The notes under the pieces: generated by a model
What the model saw: only the letters and a program-made list of their open reading frames with translations
Told to the model about the DNA's origin: nothing
Databases searched by the model: none
Position numbers and translations under genes: made by a program
DNA from: Thermoleophilia bacterium
GTDB lineage: Bacteria; Actinomycetota; Thermoleophilia; Gaiellales; Gaiellaceae
Direction: 5' to 3'
Length of the DNA stretch: 6,616 nucleotides
NCBI GenBank assembly: GCA_025936595.1
Contig: JAICTB010000124.1
Location: forward strand, 1 to 6,616
In this document: positions 5,640 to 6,616 of the stretch, one piece after another
Numbering within the stretch: the stretch's first letter is position 1
Layout: each line of letters begins with the position of its first letter

Positions 5640-6616
5640 AGAGATCAACATGGCTGGGTCTTGCCGCACTCGTCGCCGTGCTCGCCGTCGCGGCGGGTTG
5701 CGGTTCATCCAAGACCTCGTCGAAGAGCACGACGGGAACGGGCGGCGTCCTGGGGGCGCAGAAGACGAAGTCCGTCTCCGGCAAGATCTCGATCGTCGGG
5801 GTCTGGTCGGGCGACGAGCAGAAGTCGTTCCAGGCAGTCCTGAAGGGCTTCATGAAGAAGTACCCAAAGGTGAAGGTCAGCTACAAGTCGACAGGCGACA
5901 ACACGCCGACCGTCCTCTCGACGTCCGTGCAGGGCGGCAACCCGCCCGACCTGGCGTCGGTCTCGCAGCCGGGCCTCGTCAACGACTTCCAGAAGAAGGG
6001 CGCGCTCAAGAACATCGACTTCGCCCGGGGCGCGCTGAACAGGAACTACCCGCCCGATATCGCGAAGATCGGCGTGATCAAGGGGCACGTCTACGGGCTC
6101 CTGATCAAGGGCGCCAACAAGTCGACGGTCTGGTACAACGTCGCCGCGTTCAAGAACGCCGGCGTGAAGCCGCCGGCCACGTGGCCGCAGTTCCTCGCCG
6201 CGGCAAAGACGCTGAAGGCTTCCGGCACGCCCGCCTACTCGATCGGCGGCGCGGACGGTTGGACGCTCACCGACCTGTTCGAGAACATCTATCTCCGGCA
6301 GGCGGGGCCTGCGAAGTACGACGCGCTGTCCAAGCACAAGATCAAGTGGACAGATGCGTCGGTGAAGAAGGCCCTGAAGACGATGGCCGCGGTGGTCGGT
6401 GACACGAGCAACATCGCCGGCGGCACGTCGGGTGCGCTCCAGACCGACTTCCCCACCTCGGTCTCGAACGTCTTCTCGACATCTCCGAAGGCCGCGGAGG
6501 TGATCGAAGGCGACTTCGTTCCGGGCGTCGTCGCGTCGTCGAACAAGTTGAAGCCCGTCTCCGGCTACAACGTCTTCCCGTTCCCGGCAATCGGGAACAC
6601 GAAGAACTACGTCGAG
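5636..6616 (+). CDS. ABC extracellular solute-binding lipoprotein, partial
   Basis: The frame is open for 327 codons from GTG 5636 to the window edge, so the C-terminus is missing. Residues 1-22 (VKRSTWLGLAALVAVLAVAAGC) are a lipoprotein signal: a basic start, a hydrophobic core, and AAGC with Cys22 as the lipid-bearing residue. A Ser/Thr/Gly linker follows. The mature part begins KISIVGVWSGDEQKSFQAVLKGFMKKYPKVKVSY, typical of family 1 solute-binding proteins, and continues with GGNPPDLASVSQPG, NKSTVWYNVAAFKNAGVKPPATWPQF and GGADGWTLTDLFENIYLRQAGPAKYDAL, which resemble carbohydrate-binding members. It would sit outside the membrane and deliver a sugar or related solute to permeases, presumably encoded just downstream. 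It is richer in Lys (AAG codons) than its neighbours. It is coupled to the ATPase by a 4-nt GTGA overlap. Confidence 0.93.
   Translation, partial: MKRSTWLGLAALVAVLAVAAGCGSSKTSSKSTTGTGGVLGAQKTKSVSGKISIVGVWSGDEQKSFQAVLKGFMKKYPKVKVSYKSTGDNTPTVLSTSVQGGNPPDLASVSQPGLVNDFQKKGALKNIDFARGALNRNYPPDIAKIGVIKGHVYGLLIKGANKSTVWYNVAAFKNAGVKPPATWPQFLAAAKTLKASGTPAYSIGGADGWTLTDLFENIYLRQAGPAKYDALSKHKIKWTDASVKKALKTMAAVVGDTSNIAGGTSGALQTDFPTSVSNVFSTSPKAAEVIEGDFVPGVVASSNKLKPVSGYNVFPFPAIGNTKNYVE

Noticed and set aside
5437..6402. Plus-strand open frame of 321 codons over the binding protein
   Set aside because: It is a shadow. The frame from GTG 5636 has a lipoprotein signal and solute-binding protein motifs, while this one is Arg-rich with no family resemblance.
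1..6616. CRISPR array, tRNA, rRNA, insertion sequence or phage genes
   Set aside because: No regularly spaced direct repeats, no tRNA or rRNA signatures, and no transposase- or integrase-like protein in any frame I examined.

Overview
The window is about 6.6 kb of very GC-rich DNA with strong third-position GC bias, several GTG starts and tightly packed genes. Gene content and protein style (an HD-GYP variant reading SCHEHWDGNGYP, a CUT1 sugar-transport ATPase with an acidic insert in its C-terminal domain, a MFS_3-type exporter) suggest a high-GC actinomycete, perhaps of the class Thermoleophilia. This is inference from style, not a database match.

Layout. (1) Positions 2-241, plus strand: the last 79 codons of an HD-GYP-type phosphohydrolase. 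(2) Positions 225-1199, minus strand: a complete CbbX/CfxQ-type AAA+ ATPase whose 3' end overlaps the HD-GYP gene by 17 nt. (3) A 31-nt divergent promoter region with a perfect 8-bp inverted repeat. (4) Positions 1231-2469, plus strand: an M29 (AmpS/aminopeptidase T) metallopeptidase. (5) Positions 2487-2921: a MarR-family regulator with GTTAA-type operator repeats at its start. (6) A 145-nt structured leader, then a MFS_3-type exporter at 3067-4350. (7) Positions 4416-5639: a MalK/UgpC-type ABC ATPase with its own -10-like box. It overlaps by GTGA the start of a lipoprotein solute-binding protein (5636 onward) that runs off the right edge.

How the genes fit together. MarR plus exporter is the familiar arrangement of a ligand-sensing repressor and an efflux pump. 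The ATPase and binding protein are the start of a carbohydrate-type ABC import operon whose permeases should lie just beyond the window. The AAA+ ATPase and the peptidase share a divergent promoter region, but nothing else in the window ties their functions together.

I see no rRNA, tRNA, CRISPR array, transposase, integrase or phage gene. No gap exceeds 300 bases. I found no clearly new multi-gene system. The most unusual material is non-coding: the symmetric divergent promoter palindrome at 1204-1224, and the exporter leader at 2922-3066, where complementary segments could form two exclusive folds, one hiding the likely ribosome binding site.
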